Origin: Chitinophaga pinensis
GTDB taxonomy: Bacteria; Bacteroidota; Bacteroidia; Chitinophagales; CAIOSU01
NCBI GenBank assembly: GCA_945901065.1
Contig: CAMDKI010000010.1
Location: forward strand, 62,001 to 126,000
DNA: 64,000 bases
Reading direction: 5' to 3'
In this document: piece by piece, positions 8,218 through 16,385 of the stretch
How positions within the stretch are numbered: position 1 is the stretch's first letter
How the letters are laid out: each line of letters begins with the position of its first letter
The notes under the pieces: generated by a model
Told to the model about the DNA's origin: nothing
Database searches by the model: none
What the model saw: only the letters and a program-made list of their open reading frames with translations
Translations under genes and position numbers: made by a program

Positions 8218-8955
8218 AACGAAAACAATAGTGCAGTGGTCAACGAGCAAAAGTCGTTTCGCATCATACGTTTTGCATCTTATATTTCAGTGCTGGCTTT
8301 ACTTTTAATTTTAGGACAGCAGGCTGTTGCGCAGCCCCGCAACCATATGCAGTACCTCAACCGCAAGCTGTACTTTGGTATCAGCTTGGGTTTCAATACC
8401 CAGAATTTCCGCATTGTGCACGATGAAAGCTTTATTTACAATGATAGTGTGCGATCGATTACCAGCACTCGTGGTCCAGGCTTTAATTTGGGTATCGTAA
8501 GCAATTTGGCTTTGGGCAAATATTTTGATGTGCGTTTTGTGCCTGCATTGGTATTTGGCGATAAAAAATTGAAGTACGATATAAACGGCAATGTAACCAG
8601 TCGGTCAATCGAATCGATCATTCTCGATTTTCCGGTCACTGTTCGTTTCAAATCGCAGCCTATTGGCGATGTGAAGTTTTACGTGCTGACTGGTATGAAG
8701 TATAGCCTCGATTTAGCCTCTAATGCCAAGGCTCGCCGTGCCGATGACCAAGTAAAGGTGTTTAGGAACGATTTGGCCATTGAATACGGGCTGGGTATGC
8801 AAATATTTTTCCCGCTATTTATCTTCTCGCCCGAAATCAAGTTCTCACAAGGTATCATGGATCTCCATGCCCGAAACCAAGACCTGATATACTCTAGCAC
8901 CATCGATAAGTTGTTCTCACGAACGCTTACACTATCGTTGCACTTTGAAGGCTAA
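8209..8955 (+). CDS. porT: PorT family outer-membrane protein (T9SS-associated)
   Basis: Outer-membrane beta-barrel protein of the PorT group, required for type IX secretion and gliding in studied Bacteroidota. A hydrophobic signal segment (FASYISVLALLLILGQQAVAQ) is followed by strands ending in aromatic residues and a final TLSLHFEG strand. The placement directly after ubiE supports the PorT assignment over a generic porin. The track ATG at 8197 lies inside a family E repeat, so I prefer the ATG at 8209. 28 nt separate it from ubiE. Confidence 0.8.
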   Translation: MSNNENNSAVVNEQKSFRIIRFASYISVLALLLILGQQAVAQPRNHMQYLNRKLYFGISLGFNTQNFRIVHDESFIYNDSVRSITSTRGPGFNLGIVSNLALGKYFDVRFVPALVFGDKKLKYDINGNVTSRSIESIILDFPVTVRFKSQPIGDVKFYVLTGMKYSLDLASNAKARRADDQVKVFRNDLAIEYGLGMQIFFPLFIFSPEIKFSQGIMDLHARNQDLIYSSTIDKLFSRTLTLSLHFEG

Positions 8956-9194
8956 ATTGGTCTATAGCTGACGGTGCACGGGGTTGAATCAGTAGCACGC
9001 TTCGGAGAGGCACAGAGTAAAATTAGCTCAACGTAACTTTTAGCAGGTTTCAAACGCAATTTTATAATATTACGAGTGAGATTACCTACTTAATCCTCTT
9101 GTAATGCTTGTAGATTTATAAAGTGTTTTTATATTTTGCAATTATTTGCTCCTGAATCGACTGATTAAAATACAACGGCTTAATTGTCAAGGAG

Positions 9195-9214
9195 AAAATT
9201 TTCTAGAAAATTTT
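9195..9214. other. Perfect 20-bp AT-rich palindrome
   Basis: AAAATTTTCTAGAAAATTTT is its own reverse complement. It lies in the 290-nt gap between porT (+) and the response-regulator flavoprotein gene (-), 31 nt past the latter's stop codon. It could be a weak terminator hairpin or a protein site. I see nothing else in 8956-9245. Confidence 0.45.
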
Positions 9215-9245
9215 TGCTGCAAAACGTTAATCAGGTCAAACAAAT

Positions 9246-10928
9246 TTAGTTCTCAGCCAAATACTCGTGCACAAACTTGATGGCCATAGCGCCTTCGCCA
9301 ACGGCAGAGGCAACACGGTTCATGGCACCCGAGCGTACATCGCCAGCAGCAAAAATACCTGGTACGCAGGTCTCTAGCATCATAGGCTCGCGGTCAAGTT
9401 TCCAAACTTTCTTAAAGGTATCATCAGTCAGCAAATCGCGGCCGGTTACCAAAAAGCCTTTGTCGTCTTTTAATACGCTATCGCCTAGCCAGTCGGTATA
9501 TGGTTTAGCGCCAATAAATACGAACATGGCACTGGCATCCAGCAACTCGTCGGTATTGGTTTCAAGGCATTTTATCACTAGTTGCTCCAGTTTTCCATTA
9601 CCTCGGGTTTCTAATACATCTTTTTGCCCCATAATTTCGATGTTTGGCGTGCCTGCAATCTGGTCAATGAGGTACGACGACATCGTAGCTGTAAGGTCCT
9701 TTTGCCTTATGAGGATAACTACCTTAGTGGCAAACTGCGATAAGTACATAGCACCTTGGCCAGCGGAGTTGCCACCACCCACAACTACTATGGTTTTATC
9801 TTTACAAGCAGCGGCTTCGGTCATAGCAGCGCCATAATACACGCCCATACCTGTTAGCTCGGCTGCTCCTTTGGCTGGGTGGTATCTATAGTCTACGCCA
9901 GTGGTAATAACTATCGATTTGGTTACTATCTCTGAGCCGTCGGCTAGTTTAATGCGCTTATATTTTAGGTCGGGTACTATGCTCACTACCTCTTGCGGCG
10001 ATAGTAGCTCGGCCCCAAACCGCGTGGCTTGGGTAATGGCTCTGCGAGCCAAATCGGAGCCACTAAGCCCATTGGGGAAACCTAAGTAGTTCTCAATGCG
10101 AGAGCTGGTGCCTGCTTGGCCACCGGGTGCCCGCTTCTCAATAAGAGCGGTTTTAAGGCCTTCGCTGGCACCATATACAGCTGCACCTAGGCCCGATGGG
10201 CCGGCGCCAACTATCACCACATCATAAAGTTCTTGTTTGGCGTGGGGCTGCATACCTATGTGGCTAGCAATAAGGGTCATGGGCGGGTTGGCTTCTACCT
10301 TGCCGTCTTCAAAAACCACTACGGGCAGTTGTTTCCAATCTAAGCCATTGCGTTGTAATGTTTCTTGAGCCTCTTCATTGGTCTCTATATCCATCCAATG
10401 GTATGGAACAAGGTTGGCGCTCAAAAAGTCTTTAATAGCGTGCGACTTGGGCGAATACTGGTAGCCAATAAGCTTGATGCCTTCGAACGGAGGCCTATAG
10501 GCGCCCTGCCAACTATCCAATAGGTCGTCCAGTATCGGGAAGAGCTTTTCTTCTGGTGGGTCCCAAGGTTTGGTAAGGTAGTAATCGAGCTGAACATCGT
10601 TAATGGCTTTTATAGCCGCATCAATATCAGAGTATGCCGTAAGCAATACCCTTTTTGCATCGGGGAATGTTTTCTTGGCTTTCTCCAAAAAATCGACGCC
10701 CAACATGTCGGGCATGCGCTGGTCGCTAAGGAACATGGCCACGGTTTCGTTCTTGTTCTTCAGCTCGGTAAGCGAGTCTAGGGCCTCTTGCGGAAATTCG
10801 GTGCTGAGTATGCGGTATGTTTTCCGGTACTTGCCCTTCAAATCGCGGGTAATAGCTCTCAACACCGCTGGGTCATCGTCAACGGCAAATATGATGGGTT
10901 GTTTGGCTTTTTTTTCTGTGCCTTCCAT
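9246..10928 (-). CDS. Response regulator fused to thioredoxin-reductase-like FAD oxidoreductase
   Basis: 560 residues in three parts. Residues about 12-140 are a receiver domain (VDDDP, phospho-acceptor Asp in SDQRMPD, LTAY, YLTKPW). Residues about 150-225 are a glutaredoxin/thioredoxin-like segment in which the CxxC place reads YSPKS. Residues about 235-555 are a thioredoxin-reductase-type flavoprotein (FAD loop VGAGPSGLGAAVYGA, GGQAGTSSRIENYLGFP, NAD loop VGGGNSAGQGA, AAGDVRSG). The usual CATC pair is missing, replaced near GVYYGAAMTEAAAC. It is the last gene of the three-gene unit with the histidine kinase upstream, its likely phosphodonor. Acceptor and role unknown. Confidence 0.88.
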   Translation of the reverse strand: MEGTEKKAKQPIIFAVDDDPAVLRAITRDLKGKYRKTYRILSTEFPQEALDSLTELKNKNETVAMFLSDQRMPDMLGVDFLEKAKKTFPDAKRVLLTAYSDIDAAIKAINDVQLDYYLTKPWDPPEEKLFPILDDLLDSWQGAYRPPFEGIKLIGYQYSPKSHAIKDFLSANLVPYHWMDIETNEEAQETLQRNGLDWKQLPVVVFEDGKVEANPPMTLIASHIGMQPHAKQELYDVVIVGAGPSGLGAAVYGASEGLKTALIEKRAPGGQAGTSSRIENYLGFPNGLSGSDLARRAITQATRFGAELLSPQEVVSIVPDLKYKRIKLADGSEIVTKSIVITTGVDYRYHPAKGAAELTGMGVYYGAAMTEAAACKDKTIVVVGGGNSAGQGAMYLSQFATKVVILIRQKDLTATMSSYLIDQIAGTPNIEIMGQKDVLETRGNGKLEQLVIKCLETNTDELLDASAMFVFIGAKPYTDWLGDSVLKDDKGFLVTGRDLLTDDTFKKVWKLDREPMMLETCVPGIFAAGDVRSGAMNRVASAVGEGAMAIKFVHEYLAEN

Positions 10929-10943
10929 GAGTGAAAATTAATG

Positions 10944-10971
10944 TACGATGTACGAAGTACGAGGTACAATT
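10944..10971 (+). repeat. Heptamer element, family B (copy 1)
   Basis: Four 7-nt units, TACGATG, TACGAAG, TACGAGG and TACAATT, just upstream of the response-regulator flavoprotein start codon (minus strand). Related elements are at 20701, 21794, 21883, 27717, 27817 and 52759. Confidence 0.8.
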
Positions 10972-11026
10972 GTATTTAATTATGAATGGAAAATAATAGG
11001 ATGGACCTACTAAACTTGAAAATTAA

Positions 11027-11061
11027 GTCTTGAGTCTTGTATCTTTCGTCTTGTGTCTAAT
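11027..11061 (+). repeat. Heptamer element, family G
   Basis: Five 7-nt units of the type GTCTTGT (GTCTTGA, GTCTTGT, ATCTTTC, GTCTTGT, GTCTAAT). The last unit overlaps the stop codon of the minus-strand histidine kinase gene. Shorter traces of the same word occur near 20683 and 52791. Confidence 0.7.
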
Positions 11062-12457
11062 TAAGAGGCATACATATCCTAAACTCGGTTTTGCCGGGTA
11101 CAGAATATATTTTTATAACTCCTTTGTGCTGCTCCACTATCTTTTTTACAACCTCTAAGCCAAGCCCGCTGCCTTTTCCCACTGCCTTGGTCGTAAAAAA
11201 GGGGTCGAATATGAGGTTGATAATATCTTCGCTTATACCCGGTCCGTTATCGATGATGCTAATTACCAACGATTCGCGCTCCAGCTTGGTGGCTATTTCC
11301 AGTACATTCCCTTCGCGGCCCTCCATGGCATCCAAGGCATTATCAATCAGGTTGGTGTATACTTGGTTCATTTCGCTTACAAATAACCTTATTTGGGGCA
11401 AGGTTTCGTCAAAACGCTCCACAACCTTAACGCTGTTCTTCTTTACTTTATGGTTCAGCAAGGTAAGCGTGCTACGTATGCCTTCGCGCACATCAACGGC
11501 CTCTACGTCGCTTGCTCTATCCATATGCGAGTAGCTTTTTACCGAGTTCACTAGTGCCGAGATGCGCTTTGATGCATCTTCTATTTCGCTCACCATTTTT
11601 TCGGTGGTCATTACGTTATCCATCCAACTAAGCACAGGGGTTATTTCCTGCTTGCCAACACATTCCAATACTTTGTCTAGGTCTTCAACATCATAGCCAA
11701 AATCGGCAAAGCTTTCGGCAAGCTCAAAACCATTATCAATACCATGGTCGTCCATCCATTCCACAATATCATCCTCGCGGGCGGTGCGTTCCATCATACT
11801 TTGCTTTAGGTCTTTAAAACCGACCAGTTTGTGATGCAGCAAGTCGTTCACGAAATCAACAACTATCGGTGTTACCTGCATCAGCATTACCCGCTTAAAC
11901 TTCTCGGGTACATGGCTTAGGTGCTTTTTCAGTTCGCTAGCGCTGCGAACCACGGCTGCCGCGGGATTGTTAAGTTCATGCGCCAATCCTGCCGAAAGTT
12001 TGCCCAACGAAATCATTTTCTCGTTTTGCGATTGCTGCTTGGTAAAGTCGCGAACACGACTGGTCATTAAGCTTACCAATTTTTGTGTTAGCTCGTGATG
12101 ATTGCAAATCATATCCATAAAACAATCACGGTGCAACGATAAAATGTCGGTATGTGCTACCGTTACACCATTGCCTCCCGCCTTTACCATCCGGCTGTAA
12201 GGCAACACGCCGGTTACATCACCGGCTTCAAGTTCGCCAACATTCCTTCGTTGACCATTTTGGTTGAAATACAACAGTATTTTGCCCGAAAGTATTATGT
12301 GCATCTCGTTTGTAGGGTCGCCTTCCTTAAACAAGTAAGCATCTTTAAGAATAGTATAGTAGCGTGAGTTGCACACTAACCATTGCAGGTCGTCGTCGGG
12401 CACATCGGTAAACGTATCAAATGCCCGAAGGTGCTCTTTGGTTACTTTGGTTTCCAT
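11057..12457 (-). CDS. Histidine kinase with N-terminal cyclic-nucleotide-binding domain
   Basis: 466 residues. The N-terminal region (about 10-130) is a cNMP-binding/CRP-like sensor fold (LFKEGDPTNEMHIILSGKI). The kinase part has the phospho-His in GLAHELNNPAAA, the N box NLIDNALDAM, and ATP-lid motifs DNGPGI and GKGSGLGLE, with a long helical linker between. No transmembrane segment, so it is a cytosolic sensor kinase. It lies 5 nt after the small upstream gene and precedes the response-regulator flavoprotein, its likely partner. The track start TTG at 12460 is followed directly by the ATG used here. Confidence 0.9.
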   Translation of the reverse strand: METKVTKEHLRAFDTFTDVPDDDLQWLVCNSRYYTILKDAYLFKEGDPTNEMHIILSGKILLYFNQNGQRRNVGELEAGDVTGVLPYSRMVKAGGNGVTVAHTDILSLHRDCFMDMICNHHELTQKLVSLMTSRVRDFTKQQSQNEKMISLGKLSAGLAHELNNPAAAVVRSASELKKHLSHVPEKFKRVMLMQVTPIVVDFVNDLLHHKLVGFKDLKQSMMERTAREDDIVEWMDDHGIDNGFELAESFADFGYDVEDLDKVLECVGKQEITPVLSWMDNVMTTEKMVSEIEDASKRISALVNSVKSYSHMDRASDVEAVDVREGIRSTLTLLNHKVKKNSVKVVERFDETLPQIRLFVSEMNQVYTNLIDNALDAMEGREGNVLEIATKLERESLVISIIDNGPGISEDIINLIFDPFFTTKAVGKGSGLGLEVVKKIVEQHKGVIKIYSVPGKTEFRICMPLN

Positions 12458-12462
12458 CAAAC

Positions 12463-12762
12463 TCAGTGTTTAATCTCAAGTTTGGCCATCATTACGGTAC
12501 TCACCGAGTCGGCATACACCCCATAGGCGCTTACCAACGTGCCGCGCAGGCCATCAACGCTTTCAATGGCATACAAAATGCTGTTATCATCGGGGTTGGT
12601 CATGCCCTCAAAACGGTAAACCTCGGTTACCTCAAACTCTTCTGGCGATAACTGCCTTCCAGCAGCAGTGCAATCTAGGCGGCTTTCCTTTAAGTTAAAA
12701 TCGTAGGTATATACTTTGGCTTTAAGGCCGCTAATGGCATCTACTAAGGTATCGTAAGCCAT
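12463..12762 (-). CDS. Small conserved protein, first gene of the kinase/flavoprotein unit
   Basis: 99 residues, soluble, with the pattern YDTLVDAISGLKAKVYTYDFNL, a cysteine in LDCTAAG, LSPEEFEVTEVYRFEGMTNPDDNSILYAIES and a glycine-rich GTLVSAYGVYAD. From memory, relatives in Bacteroidota are often labelled phosphoribosylpyrophosphate synthetase, but at this length it cannot be that enzyme and the label should not be trusted. Its ending next to the histidine kinase start shows operon membership. A 10-bp inverted repeat sits 12 nt before its ATG. Confidence 0.8.
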   Translation of the reverse strand: MAYDTLVDAISGLKAKVYTYDFNLKESRLDCTAAGRQLSPEEFEVTEVYRFEGMTNPDDNSILYAIESVDGLRGTLVSAYGVYADSVSTVMMAKLEIKH

Positions 12763-12773
12763 GGGTTCGTAGT

Positions 12774-12803
12774 TTGGTTAGTATTCGTAAATGTACTAAC
12801 CAA
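12774..12803. promoter_or_regulatory. Candidate operator, 10-bp inverted repeat
   Basis: TTGGTTAGTA and TACTAACCAA form perfect 10-bp arms separated by 10 nt, located 12 nt upstream of the start codon of the signalling operon. The spacing of half-sites fits a dimeric DNA-binding protein, but it could also fold as a 5'-UTR hairpin. The rest of 12763-13105 (343 nt) shows no gene or further recognisable structure. Confidence 0.5.
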
Positions 12804-13105
12804 GGACGAATAATGATGGTTCGTTATTGTTTATTTTATAATTATTAACCCTTGCTAAATAATGCTGCTCAACTTCAATCCACCGATATAGCAATAGCCA
12901 TAAAAATCTAAGCCCAATAATGCCCACGCCTTCGGCATCAATCAATCTTAGGTCACGATTACTTTGGCTTGTGGTTGTTGGGGGCTACGATTTGGGCTTG
13001 TGTGCAGGGTGGTAATTGTCGTGTGGTAAAGATTGAGTTATCAATGTTATTGCAACTTCTTTAGTTGGTTTTTTGGTTATCTTAGTAAAGAAATTTGCAC
13101 GTGCT

Positions 13106-13354
13106 ATGACAACGAAAGACATCAAGGAGGAAATCACACAACTTTTAAGTCAAGTTGATGATAAAGCCATCTTGCAACAATTCCATCAATGGTTGCAAAT
13201 AAATGCCAAAGTAAAAACTAACGACTGGTGGGATGAGCTAACTGAGGAAGAACAGAAAGATTTGATACAATCAAGAGAAGAGGTGAAGAAAGATGATAAC
13301 CTCCTTGACCATGATAAGGTAATGAAAGAAGCTTTTTCATGGAAAAGAAAGTGA
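13106..13354 (+). CDS. Antitoxin-like protein, paralogue 1
   Basis: 82 residues, polar and helical. It aligns along its full length with the next gene: both are 82 residues, with the shared core N-D/N-WW-x2-LTEEEQ..., then an acidic EEV/I-K-D-x-N-L and a C-terminal amphipathic helix ending in W-K. I start at the ATG at 13106; the track start at 13073 adds 11 residues with no counterpart in the paralogue. No toxin gene directly follows this copy. Its job as an antitoxin is inferred from the paralogue. Confidence 0.65.
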   Translation: MTTKDIKEEITQLLSQVDDKAILQQFHQWLQINAKVKTNDWWDELTEEEQKDLIQSREEVKKDDNLLDHDKVMKEAFSWKRK

Positions 13355-13378
13355 TTTGAGAAGAAAAAATGGATAGCA

Positions 13379-13627
13379 ATGTCAGCAAAGAATATTAAAG
13401 TTGAAATACAACACTTAGTAACCAACGAACGGAGTGAAGCAGTACTCCAAAAGGTGCTGCGTTTACTTAAGCATGAAGATGATGAGCAATCCAATAATTG
13501 GTGGAACACCCTCACCGAGGAACAGCAGCTAGAGTTAGACAGGGCTGAGGAAGAAATTAAAGACCCAAACAATTTGATTAGCCATAAGGAAGCAATGGAA
13601 CAAGCGAGAAAATGGTTGAAAAAATAA
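13379..13627 (+). CDS. Antitoxin of ParE/RelE-type module, paralogue 2
   Basis: 82 residues: helical N-terminus (MSAKNIKVEIQHLV), central NNWWNTLTEEQQLELDRAEEEI and basic C-terminus ARKWLKK. The toxin gene starts inside its last codons (16-nt overlap), the usual antitoxin-first order with translational coupling. The N-terminal part probably dimerises and the C-terminal helix wraps the toxin, by analogy with ParD/RelB-like proteins. 24 nt separate it from paralogue 1. Confidence 0.75.
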   Translation: MSAKNIKVEIQHLVTNERSEAVLQKVLRLLKHEDDEQSNNWWNTLTEEQQLELDRAEEEIKDPNNLISHKEAMEQARKWLKK

Positions 13628-13893
13628 TCTGGCGTAAGAGGGCTCTATATAGGTTAGAGAAGTTACTACCTTATCTAACGGAGGAGTTTGGCGAAAAGGT
13701 AGCTGAAACCTTTCTGGAGAGGTTAAATACAGAGTTAGAACTAATCTCTGAGTTTCCAGAGTTAGGCCCAAAACATCCTACTAAGAACCAACATCTCAGG
13801 GTTATGCATCGTTTAACTAGCATTATCTATAAAATTACCAGCAATCAGTTAATAGTTTTAGATATTTGGGACAACCGCCGTAAACCCAAATGA
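13612..13893 (+). CDS. ParE/RelE-family toxin
   Basis: 93 residues, the normal size for the plasmid-stabilisation RelE/ParE superfamily. Motifs: an N-terminal basic strand-helix (IIWRKRALYRLEKLLPYLTEEFGEKVAETF), the central FPELGPKHPTKNQHLRVM with the characteristic LR-V strand, and the C-terminal strand pair IIYKIT...LIVLDIWDNRRKP. RelE types cleave mRNA in the ribosome and ParE types poison gyrase; the sequence does not decide which. Its TGA overlaps the ATG of the next gene. Confidence 0.85.
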   Translation: MVEKIIWRKRALYRLEKLLPYLTEEFGEKVAETFLERLNTELELISEFPELGPKHPTKNQHLRVMHRLTSIIYKITSNQLIVLDIWDNRRKPK

Positions 13894-14858
13894 AACACCT
13901 TATACTATCCCTCATCCTCCTCCTCTGCTTGGCCCTCACTGCCCAAGCACAAACCCGTGCCCGCTTTTTGGATGTGGATACCGCAAAGAACCCCCTCAAA
14001 ATAGGCCTCGTAAGCGGCGGCATACTGGGCACCTACGGCCTTGCCTTGGGCGGTCTAAACTACTATTGGTATAAAGGCTACCCCCGCAGCGCTTTCCATA
14101 GCTTTAACGATAGCCGCGAATGGATGGGCGTAGACAAGGCCGGGCACATGTTCAATAGCTACTACCAGAGCCGCTGGGCCATGGGCATGTACCGTTGGAC
14201 GGGCGTAAAAAACCGTACCGCAGTTTGGGTAGGTGGCCTTACAGGCACCTTTTTGCAAAGCAGCATTGAAATACTCGATGGGTTTAGCGACAAATGGGGC
14301 TTTAGTTATTACGATTTCGGGGCCAATATGCTCGGCTCGGCGCTCGTGATAGGGCAGGAGCTTACCTGGGGCGAGCAGCGCATAGTCATGAAAATATCGG
14401 CGCACCGCCCCGCTTACCCTGCCGACCTTGAAAGCCGCGCCGCCAGCCTGTACGGCACCACCGCGCCCGAAGTGCTGCTGAAAGACTATAACGCTATTAC
14501 CACCTGGTTTTCGTTCAATGTTTCGTCGTTCATCAAGCGCGAAAACAACTTCCCGAAGTGGCTGAACGTGGCCGTGGGCTATGGTGCCAATGGCATGTAT
14601 GGCGGTTTTGAGAACAAATGGTGCCAAGACCGCGATGTGGAGTTTTGCGACTGCGACCCCGCCCAACAAGTAGTGCGCACCGATGTGCGCCGCTACCCGC
14701 AGTTTTACCTATCATTGGACATTGACCTCACGCGCATCAAAACCAAATCGAAAGCCCTGAGGGCCCTATTCGGCGTGTTCAACATCATCAAAATACCCGC
14801 GCCCACCATCGAGTTCAACCCCGTGGATAAGGTGAAGTTCCATCCGCTGTTTTTTTGA
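13890..14858 (+). CDS. DUF2279-family (YfiM-like) envelope protein
   Basis: 322 residues with a signal peptide ending TAQAQ. The core (about 25-170) matches the DUF2279/YfiM-like group: YPRSAFHSFNDSREWMGVDKAGHMFNSYYQSRW, then FLQSSIEILDGFSDKWGFSYYDFGANMLGS. A C-terminal part with aromatic strands (FYLSLDIDLTRIKT) suggests an outer-membrane barrel. Function unknown. The start overlaps the toxin stop (ATGA), which is odd for an envelope gene. Base use is clearly more GC-rich than the adjacent AT-rich toxin-antitoxin genes, so these are probably of different origin. Confidence 0.8.
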   Translation: MKHLILSLILLLCLALTAQAQTRARFLDVDTAKNPLKIGLVSGGILGTYGLALGGLNYYWYKGYPRSAFHSFNDSREWMGVDKAGHMFNSYYQSRWAMGMYRWTGVKNRTAVWVGGLTGTFLQSSIEILDGFSDKWGFSYYDFGANMLGSALVIGQELTWGEQRIVMKISAHRPAYPADLESRAASLYGTTAPEVLLKDYNAITTWFSFNVSSFIKRENNFPKWLNVAVGYGANGMYGGFENKWCQDRDVEFCDCDPAQQVVRTDVRRYPQFYLSLDIDLTRIKTKSKALRALFGVFNIIKIPAPTIEFNPVDKVKFHPLFF

Positions 14859-15013
14859 GGCTGTAGCGAGGCAATGCTTCTTTCCTTCGGTGCTGGGGGA
14901 AGCACAGTTTCCGCAGAGGGATGGGGTGGTAGTACCTACGTACTATGTTAATGGCAGCGTGGCTGCTATATGCTAATTGAGCAATTCATGGTTCTTCTTC
15001 CATGGTCTTAAAA

Positions 15014-16297
15014 TTAGGCTTCCTCTTCTCTGCTTACCAGCACCTTGTCAATGCGGGCCTGGTCGGTATCTACAATCTCGAAGCGGTAGCGCTTTACCGT
15101 AAAGTGCTCGCCAGCCTTAGGGATGCGCTTTAGGTAGTACATTACAAAACCACCCATGGTAGTATATTCCTCGTCGTCGTAGCCGGGCATTTCAAGTATA
15201 CCCAATAGCTCAAATACGTCTTGAATTTTGGTACTGCCATCAATCAACCATGAGCCGTCTTCGCGCTCGGTTATCTCGGCCTCTTCTCCAATTTCGGGTA
15301 GGTCGCCTACGAGGTGTTCAATCAAGTCGTGCAGGGTTACAATGCCCTCTACAATGCCGTATTCGTTGGTTACATAGCCCACGTAAGAGCGGCGCACTTT
15401 AAAAATATCAATAATGCTCAGTGCCGAAGTGCTCTCGTGTATGAAGATGGGCTCGGTAGCGAAGTCTGATAGCGGGGCCTTGCTGCCGGTAATCATCCAC
15501 TGCAAAATATCCTTTACGGCTATGGTGCCTATTACATTATCGATGCTGCCATTGCAAAGCGGGAATTTGCTAAACGGCGAGTTGAGTACCATTTGTATAT
15601 TATCTTCGTTGGGCAGTGAAGCGTTGAGCCACACCACGTCTTTGCGGTGAATCATTACGCTGTAGGCGCTTTTATCGGCCATACTGAACACGCTGCTCAT
15701 GATGTCGCTTTCCTTTTGCTCCAGCACGCCACTTTCTGAGCCTTGGGCAATCATGTACTTCAGTTCCTCTTCCGATACCAAATCCTCGCCGCGCTCTTTG
15801 ATGAACAATACCTTAAGCAACAGCTTGGTAGAAAGGCTTAACAACACTACAAATGGGTAGGTTATTTTAGAGATTACCTTCATTATTGGGGCCATTACTA
15901 TGGTTATGCCCTCGGCATAGGTCATAGCAATAGATTTTGGCACCAACTCGCCCACAACCAACGATAGATAGGTGATAATAGTAACGATTAAACCGAACGC
16001 TACCTGCGGGGCATAAGGCTCAAGCCAAACAATGCGCGCCAGTATGGGGGTAAGGTCGTCGGCCAAGGCCGTACCACCATAAGCACCCGCGAAAATGCCG
16101 ATAAGAGTAATGCCGATTTGTACGGTAGAGAGGAAGTCTTCAGGGTCTTTGAGCAGCTCAAGCGCAGTCATAGCGCCGGTGCTGCCTTTGGCGGCCATCT
16201 GTTCCAGTCTCGATTTTCGGGAAGATACTAAGGCAATTTCAGCCATGGCGAACACGCCATTGATGACAATTAAAAGAAGAAGAATTATTATTTCCAT
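15014..16297 (-). CDS. Hemolysin/CNNM-family membrane protein with CBS domains
   Basis: 427 residues. Domain order: DUF21/CNNM transmembrane domain (about 1-190; MEIIILLLLIVINGVFAMAEIALVSSRKSRLE), a CBS pair (about 205-330) and a CorC/HlyC C-terminal domain (about 345-425, WLIDGSTKIQDVFELLG and the GGFVMYYLKRIPKAGE turn). Relatives are linked to Mg2+/Co2+ or other cation efflux; the hemolysin label is historical. Monocistronic here, with a 155-nt gap to the DUF2279 gene holding nothing recognisable beyond short inverted repeats. Confidence 0.9.
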   Translation of the reverse strand: MEIIILLLLIVINGVFAMAEIALVSSRKSRLEQMAAKGSTGAMTALELLKDPEDFLSTVQIGITLIGIFAGAYGGTALADDLTPILARIVWLEPYAPQVAFGLIVTIITYLSLVVGELVPKSIAMTYAEGITIVMAPIMKVISKITYPFVVLLSLSTKLLLKVLFIKERGEDLVSEEELKYMIAQGSESGVLEQKESDIMSSVFSMADKSAYSVMIHRKDVVWLNASLPNEDNIQMVLNSPFSKFPLCNGSIDNVIGTIAVKDILQWMITGSKAPLSDFATEPIFIHESTSALSIIDIFKVRRSYVGYVTNEYGIVEGIVTLHDLIEHLVGDLPEIGEEAEITEREDGSWLIDGSTKIQDVFELLGILEMPGYDDEEYTTMGGFVMYYLKRIPKAGEHFTVKRYRFEIVDTDQARIDKVLVSREEEA

Positions 16298-16385
16298 ATA
16301 GGCTTAGCGTACAAAGTTACCAATTTTGAGATATTAATGGGTATTTGATGCTAAACGGCGGCTGAGTGGGGGGTATTCCAATTGG

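Noticed and set aside
9277-9837. 186-codon plus-strand ORF opposite the flavoprotein gene
   Set aside because: Antisense shadow; Ser/Thr-rich translation without family features.
10100-10160. Classical thioredoxin reductase
   Set aside because: The CATC redox pair and the CxxC of the middle domain are missing, so the enzyme cannot be called a normal thioredoxin reductase.
14055-14669. 204-codon minus-strand ORF opposite the DUF2279 gene
   Set aside because: It is antisense to a well-supported GC-rich gene; long shadow frames are expected there and its translation has no recognisable pattern.
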